22,756 nt of DNA from an uncultured Clostridia bacterium (lineage in GTDB: Bacteria; Bacillota; Clostridia; UBA1381): contig CALXSW010000019.1 of assembly GCA_944391255.1 (NCBI GenBank), positions 1 through 22,756 of the forward strand. The letters run 5' to 3'. Made by a program: the position numbers and the translations under genes. Positions 7,385 to 15,264 of this stretch are shown here, one piece after another; within the stretch, counting starts at the first letter, position 1, and every line of letters begins with the position of its first letter. The notes under the pieces were generated by a model that searched no databases, was not told the origin of the DNA, and saw only the letters and a program-made list of their open reading frames with translations.

Positions 7385-7992
7385 TGAAGTCCCTCAAATA
7401 ATACGTCACGCTTTATCCATTCAATAACCTTATCCACGCCCTCAAGCGTCATAAGGTTTGTGAATAAAAACGGTCTTCCGTCTCTCATCCGCTCCGAGTC
7501 TCTCGCCATAACCTCAAGCGATGCCCCTACCATAGGCGCAAGATCGGTTTTGTTTATAACCAATAGATCAGACCGCGTGACACCCGGTCCACCCTTTCTC
7601 GGTATTTTCTCACCCTGCGCCACGTCTATAACATATATTGAAGCGTCCGCCAGATCAGGCGAAAATGTAGCCGACAGATTATCGCCGCCGCTTTCAATAA
7701 ATATTATCTGCACATCAGGGAATTTCTCCGCCATATCTTCTACCGCCTCAAGATTCATTGAACAGTCCTCGCGTATTGCTGTATGCGGACAGCCTCCCGT
7801 TTCAACTCCGACTATTCTTTCCTCCGGTAATGCTGAATTTTTTATAAGGAACTCCGCATCCTCTTTTGTGTAAATATCATTAGTCACAACGCAAATACTG
7901 TAATCCTTTGACATTATCCTTGTAAGACGCTCTATAAGAGCTGTCTTGCCCGATCCGACAGGACCTCCAACACCGATTTTTATATATGACAT
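7381..7992 (-). CDS. ureG: Urease accessory GTPase UreG
   Basis: 203 residues, the normal UreG length. It hydrolyses GTP to drive delivery of nickel to urease within the UreD-UreF-UreG complex. All signature motifs are present: P-loop GPVGSGKT (10-17), VVTNDIYTKEDAEFL (35-49), the nickel-binding CPH motif in GVETGGCPHTAIRED (C68-P69-H70), ESGGDNLSATFSPDLAD (100-116), and the guanine-specificity motif NKTD (147-150). ATG at 7992 is preceded by GAGGGGAAG. The gene lies 26 bases after ureF and its stop overlaps the ureD start by four bases. Unlike some UreG proteins it has no His-rich N-terminus; the nickel-storage histidines of this operon are in UreE. Confidence 0.97.
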   Translation of the reverse strand: MSYIKIGVGGPVGSGKTALIERLTRIMSKDYSICVVTNDIYTKEDAEFLIKNSALPEERIVGVETGGCPHTAIREDCSMNLEAVEDMAEKFPDVQIIFIESGGDNLSATFSPDLADASIYVIDVAQGEKIPRKGGPGVTRSDLLVINKTDLAPMVGASLEVMARDSERMRDGRPFLFTNLMTLEGVDKVIEWIKRDVLFEGLQ

Positions 7993-8018
7993 TTTTATCT
8001 TCCCCTCTTCTGCTTTTT

Positions 8019-8687
8019 CTATGAAATATATAATCTTGAGTACAGCTTTTCATGCTGCATCGCCCTTATATCAAAGCCTGCTCCCGACGCGCCTAAATCA
8101 TCAATATCAATTTTTACGGCTGTTTGAACCGCCTTTTCTATTCCCTTTGCCGTCTCCGCAAGCGCCTTCTGTCCGTCAAGCTGTCTTAATGGGACAAGCT
8201 TTACCGCGTGATTTGTCATAGTTGATAAAATATTATAGGCGTAAAGTCCCGCCGCCATATTGATATCAAGCTTTTTTTCACGGATCAACAGTCCCACCGC
8301 AATACAGTGATGTCCCGCGCATTCCGATTTTTTTATAAGCTCCGCATATTGCTTAAGCTGCTCTGAGCCGCTGATCGCCTCGTGAGCTTTCAAAAACCTT
8401 GAACACATCTTCATTCCGCCGTTTCTCACTTCCCGCGGCGTTTTACACGATGTGCATATTCTATCAAGATATGATACGTCTGCTCCCATTGCCGCCTTTA
8501 CACAAAACGCTATATCGTTATATGACGCAACATACAGATACGCTTTAAGAAATTTTATAAGCGTTTCTTTATCACATACGATATTCTTTTGAACATACGT
8601 CTCAAGCCCGTTTGAAAGAGTAAAACCTCCTACAGGGAAAAGCGCGTCAAGCGATTGTATAAGCGGCAAAAACTCAGTTATGCTCAT
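8019..8687 (-). CDS. ureF: Urease accessory protein UreF
   Basis: 222 residues from ATG at 8687. This start is chosen because the protein then opens MSITEFLPLIQSLDALFPVGGFTLS, matching the family N-terminus (LLQ...SxxLPVGGFSYSxGLE). Upstream in-frame ATGs at 8714, 8720 and 8732 lie within the ureE His-tail coding sequence. UreF is an all-helical protein that bridges UreD and UreG in the nickel-insertion complex and acts as a fidelity factor. Other family marks are NGLETYVQKNIV near the start, the central region with REVRNGGMKMCSRFLKAHEA (family pattern near E-R-QS-Q-GR-L), and GAGFDIRAMQHEKLYSRLYIS at the C-terminus. The start overlaps the end of ureE by 14 bases, so the two are translationally coupled. 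Confidence 0.93.
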   Translation of the reverse strand: MSITEFLPLIQSLDALFPVGGFTLSNGLETYVQKNIVCDKETLIKFLKAYLYVASYNDIAFCVKAAMGADVSYLDRICTSCKTPREVRNGGMKMCSRFLKAHEAISGSEQLKQYAELIKKSECAGHHCIAVGLLIREKKLDINMAAGLYAYNILSTMTNHAVKLVPLRQLDGQKALAETAKGIEKAVQTAVKIDIDDLGASGAGFDIRAMQHEKLYSRLYIS

Positions 8688-9159
8688 GGTGTGTATGGCT
8701 GTGATGATGCTCATCACCATGTGAATGACCATGCGCCTTGCATTCAGTAAAATCAGTGAATTTTTCGGTTACCGTTTCAGCTTTAAACCCCAGTTTTTTC
8801 AGATATAAAAATGTAGGCTCATCATACGGTATCTTTACATCGCTGTCACTTATTGCCAATGACAAATGCCTGTTTCCTATCTCAAAACAAAGCCTTCCCA
8901 TTTCTCGCATTGACGACACGCTTATTTTTATAAGCTCGCACGGAGCGATCTCGACAGCTATTATCCTGTCATCGTCCTCATAAAGAATATCTCCGTCATT
9001 TAACGGTTCGGTCAATCTTAATCCTATTTCCGTGCCTTTTGATGACACCTTTTTTAACAGTTTCTTTTCTCGTTCAAACCATTCAACTGTCACAATTTCT
9101 ATTTTTTTATCTGTTTTATCTGTTTGAACAAGCTTGCCGCATATTTTTTCTATTATCAT
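8674..9159 (-). CDS. ureE: Urease accessory metallochaperone UreE with His-rich tail
   Basis: 161 residues. UreE dimers bind nickel and hand it to UreG. The N-terminal domain (about 1-75) shows the family strands, including SKGTEIGLRLTEPLNDGDIL (family pattern RxxTxxGxxxxxxL-R...LxxGD-L) and a DDRIIAVEIAP continuation. The C-terminal domain contains GRLCFEIGNRHLSLAISDSD, where GNRH carries the conserved metal-site histidine. The last 19 residues, HGHSHGDEHHHSHTHHEHN, hold ten histidines and form a nickel-buffering tail like that of Klebsiella UreE. ATG at 9159 has AAAGGAAAG upstream. Order ureC-ureE-ureF as in many urease operons. Confidence 0.95.
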   Translation of the reverse strand: MIIEKICGKLVQTDKTDKKIEIVTVEWFEREKKLLKKVSSKGTEIGLRLTEPLNDGDILYEDDDRIIAVEIAPCELIKISVSSMREMGRLCFEIGNRHLSLAISDSDVKIPYDEPTFLYLKKLGFKAETVTEKFTDFTECKAHGHSHGDEHHHSHTHHEHN

Positions 9160-9204
9160 ACTGTAATCTTTCCTTTATCTAATTTAAAACAAATAATAAA
9201 TAAT

Positions 9205-10917
9205 TTAAAACAAGTAGTAAAGCTGAGTCAGCGGCAGCCGCTCTGCCGGCTCACACTTGATTTCTTCGCCGTCAACCGTGACTTTGTAATTATCCGGATC
9301 AACCTCGATATTTCCTGTTCTGGCATTATACTTCATATCCTTTTTGCCTATATTACGGCAGTTCTCAACAGGCAGTATAATTCTTTTAAGTCCCATTGAG
9401 TCAAGCTCTCCCGATCCTGCCGCGCTTTTTGAAACAAATGTTATGCTCGTTCTGTTCCCGGCTATGCCATGCGAACCGAACATATCTGTATATACAACAG
9501 GCTGAGGAGTCGGAATAGACGCGTTTGCGTCACCCATCTTTGACGCTGCTATAAATCCGCCCTTTATTATCATTTCAGGCTTGACTCCGAACATCGCCGG
9601 TTTCCACAAAACAATATCGGCTATCTTGCCTACCTCTATTGAGCCGACATATTTTGCCAAGCCGTGAGTTATAGCCGGATTTATTGTATATTTTGAAACG
9701 TAACGCTTTGCCCTGTAATTATCATTTCTATCGCTGTCCTCCGGCAAAGGGCCGCGCATATCCTTCATTTTACTCGCTGTCTGCCACGTCCTCGTTATCA
9801 CCTCTCCAACGCGCCCCATAGCCTGAGAATCGGAACTCATCATAGAGAATATACCCATATCGTGCAGCACGTCCTCAGCCGCTATCGTTTCCGGCCTTAT
9901 CCTTGAATCGGCAAAAGCTACATCCTCCGGTACTCTGCTGTCAAGATGATGGCATACCATAAGCATATCAAGATGTTCATCTATAGTATTTCTTGTATAC
10001 GGCATAGTCGGATTTGTAGATGACGGCAAAACATTCGGGAATGCCGCCGCCTTTATTATATCAGGCGCATGACCGCCTCCGGCTCCCTCCGTATGATATG
10101 TATGTATAGTCCTGCCGTTTATAGCGTTTATCGTATCCTCGACAAAGCCAGCCTCGTTCAGCGTGTCTGTATGGATAGATACCTGTACATCCTCCTCGTC
10201 CGCTACTATAAGCGCCGTGTTTATAACTGACGGTGTCGCGCCCCAGTCCTCATGAATCTTTAAACCGCACGCTCCGGCTCTTATCTGTTCTCTTAATGCT
10301 TCGGCATCCGCGCTGTTTCCCTTGCCGAGATACCCTAAATTCATAGTATATTCCTCAGACGCCTCAATCATTTTCCTTATATTAAATCTGCCCGGCGTAC
10401 ATGTTGTGGCGTTTGTTCCGTCAGCCGGACCTGTGCCGCCGCCTATCATTGTGGTGATCCCCGAGTACAGCGCTGTTTTTATCTGCGTGGGACTTATGAA
10501 ATGTATATGTGTGTCAATACCTCCGGCTGTTATTATAAGACCTTCACCGGCAATTACCTCCGTTCCGGCACCAACTACAAGACTTTTTGTAACTCCGTCC
10601 ATGATGTCAGGATTGCCAGCCTTGCCTATGCCGCATATCGATCCGTCCTTAATACCTATATCAGCCTTTACTATTCCTGTATAGTCGAGAATGACGCAAT
10701 TTGTTATAACAGTGTCAGGACAGCTGTCATCAGAACATGTGCATGACTGACCCATACCGTCTCGCAGCGATTTTCCTCCGCCGAACTTTGCTTCCTCGCC
10801 AAGCACCGTAAGATCTTCCTCTACCTCTATTATAAGCGACGTGTCCGCAAGACGTATCCTGTCGCCTTTTGTCGCCCCGTACATAGAAGCATACTGCTCT
10901 CTTGTCATTTCAAACAT
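9205..10917 (-). CDS. ureC: Urease alpha (catalytic) subunit UreC
   Basis: 570 residues, the standard length. ATG at 10917 is chosen: AAAGGAG lies ten bases upstream, it falls five bases after the ureAB stop, and it gives the family opening MFEMTREQYASMYGATKGDR. A GTG at 10926 is too close to the ribosome site. It hydrolyses urea to ammonia and carbamate at a di-nickel centre. All active-site residues are visible: H137 and H139 (THIHF), the carbamylated lysine K220 (GLKIHEDWG), H222, H249 (SIHTDTLNE), H275 (HTYHTEGAGGGHAPDI), flap C322 and catalytic H323 (MVCHHLDS), and D363 (SSDSQAMGRVGEV). An unusual cysteine cluster (C59, C61, C66) lies in the surface region after GMGQS. Otherwise complete and apparently active. 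Confidence 0.99.
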   Translation of the reverse strand: MFEMTREQYASMYGATKGDRIRLADTSLIIEVEEDLTVLGEEAKFGGGKSLRDGMGQSCTCSDDSCPDTVITNCVILDYTGIVKADIGIKDGSICGIGKAGNPDIMDGVTKSLVVGAGTEVIAGEGLIITAGGIDTHIHFISPTQIKTALYSGITTMIGGGTGPADGTNATTCTPGRFNIRKMIEASEEYTMNLGYLGKGNSADAEALREQIRAGACGLKIHEDWGATPSVINTALIVADEEDVQVSIHTDTLNEAGFVEDTINAINGRTIHTYHTEGAGGGHAPDIIKAAAFPNVLPSSTNPTMPYTRNTIDEHLDMLMVCHHLDSRVPEDVAFADSRIRPETIAAEDVLHDMGIFSMMSSDSQAMGRVGEVITRTWQTASKMKDMRGPLPEDSDRNDNYRAKRYVSKYTINPAITHGLAKYVGSIEVGKIADIVLWKPAMFGVKPEMIIKGGFIAASKMGDANASIPTPQPVVYTDMFGSHGIAGNRTSITFVSKSAAGSGELDSMGLKRIILPVENCRNIGKKDMKYNARTGNIEVDPDNYKVTVDGEEIKCEPAERLPLTQLYYLF

Positions 10918-10922
10918 CCGGC

Positions 10923-11603
10923 TCACACTCCTTTAAATCCAAGCTCAGCAGCTTTATTTAATGCCGCCCGCTTAATATCCTCATCGTCTATTTTCCCCGA
11001 AACAAGATCATTAAGACCATATCCCACGCGGTTACCGCCTATTTCAACGAGTCTTACGCGCTTAGTTTCGCCCGGCTCAAATCTGACCGCTGTGCCGGAT
11101 GGTATATCAAGTCTCATCCCGTACGCAATGTGCCGATTAAATTCAAGCTCCTTATTCACCTCAAAAAAATGGAAATGCGAGCCGACCTGCACAGGTCTGT
11201 CGGCAGTATTTGTAACGCTTATCTCAGCAGTATCCTTTTCTTTATTTATGACAAGCTTATCATCATCGAAGATCATCTCGCCCGGAATATTCTTATTTGA
11301 CGGAACTATTGGCTCATGCACAGTAACAAGCTTTGTTCCGTCAGGGAATGTAGCCTCGAGCTGGATCTCATGTATCATTTCAGCCACACCATCCATAACA
11401 TCATCAGTTCTAAGCAGCTTTCTGCCCTCCTGCATAAGCTCCGTCACCGTTTTCCCCTCACGCGCCAACTCAAGAAGCTCCGCTGTTATATATGCTATAG
11501 CCTCCGGATAGTTAAGCTTTAATCCTCTGTTTTTGCGTGACTTTGCCAATTCTCCGGCACAGTGGATCATAAGTCTTTCCTGCTCTCGCGGTGTTAAATG
11601 CAT
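10923..11603 (-). CDS. ureAB: Fused urease gamma-beta subunit
   Basis: 226 residues with two urease structural domains in one chain. Residues 1-100 match UreA/gamma (MHLTPREQERL, YPEAIAYITAELLELAREGK, DVMDGVAEMIHEIQLEATFP, PDGTKLVTVHEPI). Residues 106-205 match UreB/beta (IPGEMI, TNTADRPVQVGSHFHFFEVN, LDIPSGTAVRFEPGETKRV, GLNDLVSGKID). A tail of about 20 residues follows. The same fusion order is known from Helicobacter UreA, whereas most Firmicutes keep gamma and beta separate. ATG at 11603 has GGAGG eight bases upstream. It is followed directly by ureC; together they would assemble as (alpha-beta-gamma)3 or higher. It lies 89 bases after urtE with no clear promoter or terminator, so it is probably on the urt transcript. 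Confidence 0.97.
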   Translation of the reverse strand: MHLTPREQERLMIHCAGELAKSRKNRGLKLNYPEAIAYITAELLELAREGKTVTELMQEGRKLLRTDDVMDGVAEMIHEIQLEATFPDGTKLVTVHEPIVPSNKNIPGEMIFDDDKLVINKEKDTAEISVTNTADRPVQVGSHFHFFEVNKELEFNRHIAYGMRLDIPSGTAVRFEPGETKRVRLVEIGGNRVGYGLNDLVSGKIDDEDIKRAALNKAAELGFKGV

Positions 11604-11692
11604 TTTTTACCTCCGTTTCTGCCATGAGTCTTTTAAAATAACCGAAACAAAAATTTTGTATGCGGCACCGAAAAACCTTAGCGTCGTGTTTA

Positions 11693-12385
11693 TTATTCCG
11701 TCATGACCTGCTGAACATATTCAGCCTGCAGCTCAGACGTGTTTCCCTTTAGCTCTATCATACCCTTCTTCATAAGGTATATATAATCGGATATTCCGAG
11801 AACAAATTCAAGATACTGCTCTACTATAAGAACAGTTATTCCCAATTCTCTGTTTATTTTTCTTATTGCCCTTCCTATATCCTGAATTACCGACGGCTGT
11901 ATTCCCTCTGTAGGCTCATCAAGTATGAGTATCTTAGGGCTTGCCACAAGAGCTCTTGCTATAGCAAGCTGCTGCTGCTGACCACCCGACAGATCTCCTC
12001 CCTTGCGTTTTGCAAACTTAGGAAGTATTGGGAAAAGCTCATATATATAATCAGGTATACGTCCTTTACCGCCGAGCGGCTGGAGCCCAAGCTCCAGATT
12101 TTCCATAACAGTCATCTGAGGAAATATATCGCGTCCCTGCGGAACATATCCTATACCTTTTTTGACCCTGTCATATGTCGGTATTTTTATTATATCCTCG
12201 CCGTCAAGCAATATCTTACCCGCCGGAGTCTTTACAAGTCCCATAATGCTTTTTAGCGTTGTGCTTTTTCCCACTCCGTTTCTGCCGATAAGACATACTA
12301 TTTTGCCTTTTTCTATATTCATATCCAATCCCGGAATAACACGGCTTTCACCATAGCAGGAGTCCATTCCTTCTATTTTAAGCAT
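11693..12385 (-). CDS. urtE: Urea ABC transporter ATP-binding protein UrtE
   Basis: 230 residues from ATG at 12385, the usual UrtE length. A GGAGGAG site lies just upstream and the start overlaps urtD by eight bases; a longer in-frame reading upstream is urtD sequence. It is one of the two ATPases of the LivF type that power urea import. Walker A GRNGVGKST (34-42), the Q-loop region VPQGRDIFPQMTVMENL (81-97), signature LSGGQQQQLAIARAL (132-146) and Walker B ILDEPTEGIQPS (154-165) are visible. The DEPTEGIQPS wording is typical of UrtE as opposed to LivF. Cytoplasmic face of the membrane complex. Confidence 0.96.
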   Translation of the reverse strand: MLKIEGMDSCYGESRVIPGLDMNIEKGKIVCLIGRNGVGKSTTLKSIMGLVKTPAGKILLDGEDIIKIPTYDRVKKGIGYVPQGRDIFPQMTVMENLELGLQPLGGKGRIPDYIYELFPILPKFAKRKGGDLSGGQQQQLAIARALVASPKILILDEPTEGIQPSVIQDIGRAIRKINRELGITVLIVEQYLEFVLGISDYIYLMKKGMIELKGNTSELQAEYVQQVMTE

Positions 12386-13151
12386 CTCTTTCTCCTCCTC
12401 TTCCAAGATATACCGCCTGAACAGTTTCATTCGAGAGCGCCTCGTCACATGTGCCCTCCATAAGGACCTTGCCCTCATGCAGCACTGTGACTCTGTCCGA
12501 CACCTGCTTTACAAAATCCATATCATGCTCCACGACAATAACTGTGCATTCCTTTTTTATTTCCTTTAATATCTCGCCCGTCTTAAATGTCTCCGGCTTA
12601 CCCATTCCTGCCGCCGGCTCATCAAGCATTATGACCTGCGGTTTCTGAACAAGCTGCATCGCTATTTCAAGCCATTGCTTTTCGCCGTGAGCAAGCGAAC
12701 CGGCTATAACATTCTTTCTGTCAAGCAGATCTACTTTCTCCAAGGTCTCATCTATAAGCATAAGCTCCTGCTTAGACGGCTTGTAAAATATAGATTCAAG
12801 AACACCCTTATGTCCTTTCAGAGATAAGATCATATTATCCATAACCGAAAGGTTTACAAACACGGAGGGGACCTGAAATTTACGTCCTACACCCTCCATG
12901 ACTATCTTATACTCCTTCATTCCTGTGAGCTTTATTCCGTCACTGTTTTCCGGATAATAGAATACACTGCCTTTTGTAGGCTTTGTTTTAGCGCATATTA
13001 TATCAAGCAGAGTAGTTTTGCCGGCTCCGTTAGGGCCGATAAAGAAATGAATCGTGTTGCGCTTTACATTTATATTTACATCGGTCAATGCCCAGAAACC
13101 ATCAAAACATACCGATATATTCTTTATTTCAACAGCTGTAGATCTTGCCAT
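12378..13151 (-). CDS. urtD: Urea ABC transporter ATP-binding protein UrtD
   Basis: 257 residues, LivG-type ATPase. Walker A GPNGAGKTT (39-47), the UrtD-typical GRKFQVPSVF (89-98), a variant signature LAHGEKQWLEIAMQL (153-167) where the usual LSGGQ is replaced as in other UrtD proteins, and Walker B VIMLDEPAAGM (173-183). The ATG at 13151 shares one base with the urtC stop (TAATG), and an AAGGGG site lies upstream. It pairs with UrtE under the UrtB/UrtC permeases. Confidence 0.96.
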   Translation of the reverse strand: MARSTAVEIKNISVCFDGFWALTDVNINVKRNTIHFFIGPNGAGKTTLLDIICAKTKPTKGSVFYYPENSDGIKLTGMKEYKIVMEGVGRKFQVPSVFVNLSVMDNMILSLKGHKGVLESIFYKPSKQELMLIDETLEKVDLLDRKNVIAGSLAHGEKQWLEIAMQLVQKPQVIMLDEPAAGMGKPETFKTGEILKEIKKECTVIVVEHDMDFVKQVSDRVTVLHEGKVLMEGTCDEALSNETVQAVYLGRGGERDA

Positions 13152-14230
13152 TATCTGCTTACCCCTTTCCTCTTTGATAGAAGCGACGGGATATTGTCTC
13201 TCACAACGCCAACTATTCCGCCCTTAAAGAACAGGATAGTAACAGTAAATATAGCGCCTATTATATACTGCCATATATTTACCAGTTCTCCTGATGAAAG
13301 ATTATACTCGCAGAGATTTATAAAGAACGCGCCTATGACCGCTCCTACAAGTGTTCCTCGTCCGCCTACCGCTACCCATATTACCATTGTTATCGAATAT
13401 GATATAGTCATCTGCGACGGAGTTATGCTGCCGTTGAAATTTACAAACAGCGCTCCGGCAACAGCCGCGAATACAGCTGAAATGATATATATAACATTCT
13501 TATACCGTGATACGCAGTAGCCTGAAAAATATGTTCTGTTCTCACCGTCTCGTATAGCCACAAGCAGCTTTCCGAATTTAGTCTGCACAAGAATATATGA
13601 CAGAGCGTAAATCACTACCATGATCGCCAACGCGATATAGAACAGCAGATAAAGATTTCCGAGATTCGCGTCACCCTTTATCGAACCAAACACTGACTTT
13701 ATTTCTGATATTCCGACGTTTCCGTTTGTATACGGCGACAATGCTATAAATACAGAATACGCCGCCCATGTAAGAGCCTGTGATATAATAGAAAAATATA
13801 CTCCCTTTACGCGGTTTTTAAATATGAAGTATCCTATTATACCCGCCACCGCCGCCGGTACCAATATCATCATTATAAGCGACGCCGGAAGAGATGTGAA
13901 CGGACGCCATACCATCGGAAGCTCCGTAAGTCCGCCTGTATGCATAAATTCTGTTATTTTGCCGCCTGTAGCCTGGAGCTTAAGATACATAGCCATAGCA
14001 TATCCACCCAGAGCGAAATACAACCCATGACCAAGCGACAGTATTCCCGTATATCCCCATATAAGATCAAGACCTATAGCCGCAATTGAAAACGCGATAC
14101 ATTTACCGAGAAACATTATTGTAGATGTTGAAGATATAACACCCATGCTGTAAAAAAGCGGTATAAGAGCGAGGATTATAACTATTACGGAAAACGTTAT
14201 ATTATTTCCCTGTTTTTTTATTCCCTTCAT
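13151..14230 (-). CDS. urtC: Urea ABC transporter permease UrtC
   Basis: 359 residues from ATG at 14230, which has GGAGGTG five bases upstream. A GTG at 14248 that overlaps the urtB stop in GTGA is the alternative start and would add six residues. LivM-type permease with about ten hydrophobic segments. Typical text is GLDLIWGYTGILSLGHGLYFALGGY near residues 52-76 (given here only as a landmark pair: GLDLIWGYTG, then LSLGHGLYFALGG), NVGISEI in the periplasmic loop, and the cytoplasmic EAA-like loop GKLLVAIRDGENRTYFSGY. The last span is followed by a short basic tail. It forms the membrane channel with UrtB. Confidence 0.95.
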   Translation of the reverse strand: MKGIKKQGNNITFSVIVIILALIPLFYSMGVISSTSTIMFLGKCIAFSIAAIGLDLIWGYTGILSLGHGLYFALGGYAMAMYLKLQATGGKITEFMHTGGLTELPMVWRPFTSLPASLIMMILVPAAVAGIIGYFIFKNRVKGVYFSIISQALTWAAYSVFIALSPYTNGNVGISEIKSVFGSIKGDANLGNLYLLFYIALAIMVVIYALSYILVQTKFGKLLVAIRDGENRTYFSGYCVSRYKNVIYIISAVFAAVAGALFVNFNGSITPSQMTISYSITMVIWVAVGGRGTLVGAVIGAFFINLCEYNLSSGELVNIWQYIIGAIFTVTILFFKGGIVGVVRDNIPSLLSKRKGVSR

Positions 14231-14244
14231 GTTTCCACCTCCGC

Positions 14245-15147
14245 TCACTCATCCAGACTGCGGCTTCTTATAGTAAACAAGCCGTTCGGTCTAAATTGAA
14301 GAACTACAATAATTATAAGCAGCACGACCGCCTTCGCTATTGAAGATGACGTGTATTTTTCAAATATAATGCTCGCAAATCCTATAATGCCCGAACCCAG
14401 CACTGTTCCTGTCAATGATCCTACACCGCCGAGAACAACTGCGATAAATGAGTTTACTATGTAGCTCTGTCCTACTGTTGAGTCTATTGAGCCTAAAAGC
14501 GCAACGCTGCATCCGGCTATGCCGGCAAGACCTGAGCCTAAAGCAAATGTGATCATATCAACTTTTTTGGAATTGATACCCATGCACTGAGCCATAGGTC
14601 TGTTCTGCATCACGGCGCGCATCTGACGTCCGAAATTCATTTTATACATAACAGCCCATATTATCAGCATACAAAATATCGTTATCCCTATTATAAACAT
14701 TCTGTTATATGAGAATGTGCAGCTTCCTATATTAAGTCCGCCCTGCAGAAAGGACGGAGCGTTTACATTCACACCCTGAGTTCCGAATATTGATCTCGCC
14801 GCCTGCTGCAATATAAGGCTTATACCCCATGTTGCGAGCAGCGAGTCTATCTCTCGTCCGTATAACCGCGACACAATAAATTTTTCCATAATACATCCTA
14901 AAGCGAACGTAACGGCAAACGATACTATGATCGCCGCGAAATAATACGCGCTCTGGATCTGTTCGGGAAAAAACTTCGAAAATAACTCCTGAACAACATA
15001 TGTCATATAAGCGCCTATCATCAGAAACTCGCCATGCGCCATATTGATAACTCGCATTAACCCGAATGTGATAGCAAGGCCAAGTGAAGTCAGAAGGATT
15101 ATTGAGCTTAAGCTCAGTCCGTTAAACAATGTATTTACCAATGTCAT
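14245..15147 (-). CDS. urtB: Urea ABC transporter permease UrtB
   Basis: 300 residues from ATG at 15147, with AAAGGAG upstream; an earlier in-frame codon at 15177 lacks a suitable site. LivH-type permease with about eight hydrophobic segments. Landmarks are GLAITFGLMRVINMAHGEFL near the N-terminus, WGISLILQQAARSIFGTQGV, the coupling-loop text GRQMRAVMQNRPMAQCMGIN, and AVVLGGVGSLTGTVLGSGII. It is separated from urtA by 117 bases that contain a strong GC-rich hairpin, and it is closely linked to urtC. Confidence 0.95.
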   Translation of the reverse strand: MTLVNTLFNGLSLSSIILLTSLGLAITFGLMRVINMAHGEFLMIGAYMTYVVQELFSKFFPEQIQSAYYFAAIIVSFAVTFALGCIMEKFIVSRLYGREIDSLLATWGISLILQQAARSIFGTQGVNVNAPSFLQGGLNIGSCTFSYNRMFIIGITIFCMLIIWAVMYKMNFGRQMRAVMQNRPMAQCMGINSKKVDMITFALGSGLAGIAGCSVALLGSIDSTVGQSYIVNSFIAVVLGGVGSLTGTVLGSGIIGFASIIFEKYTSSSIAKAVVLLIIIVVLQFRPNGLFTIRSRSLDE

Positions 15148-15208
15148 ATCTACTACTCCTTTAACCGATTCATACAAGTTTCACCTGTAATAATATTCTC
15201 TACCCTTA

Positions 15209-15237
15209 CGGGGGTGCCGCTCTATGCAGCACCCCCG
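15209..15237 (-). promoter_or_regulatory. Stable intercistronic hairpin between urtA and urtB
   Basis: CGGGGGTGC (15209-15217) and GCACCCCCG (15229-15237) are perfect arms. Two further inner pairs past one mismatch leave a 5-base loop. Neither strand has a U-tract after it, so it is more likely an mRNA-stabilising or partial-termination element that raises the amount of binding protein over permease than a full terminator. Confidence 0.7.
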
Positions 15238-15264
15238 ATTTGCAGAAAATATATTATATTAAAA

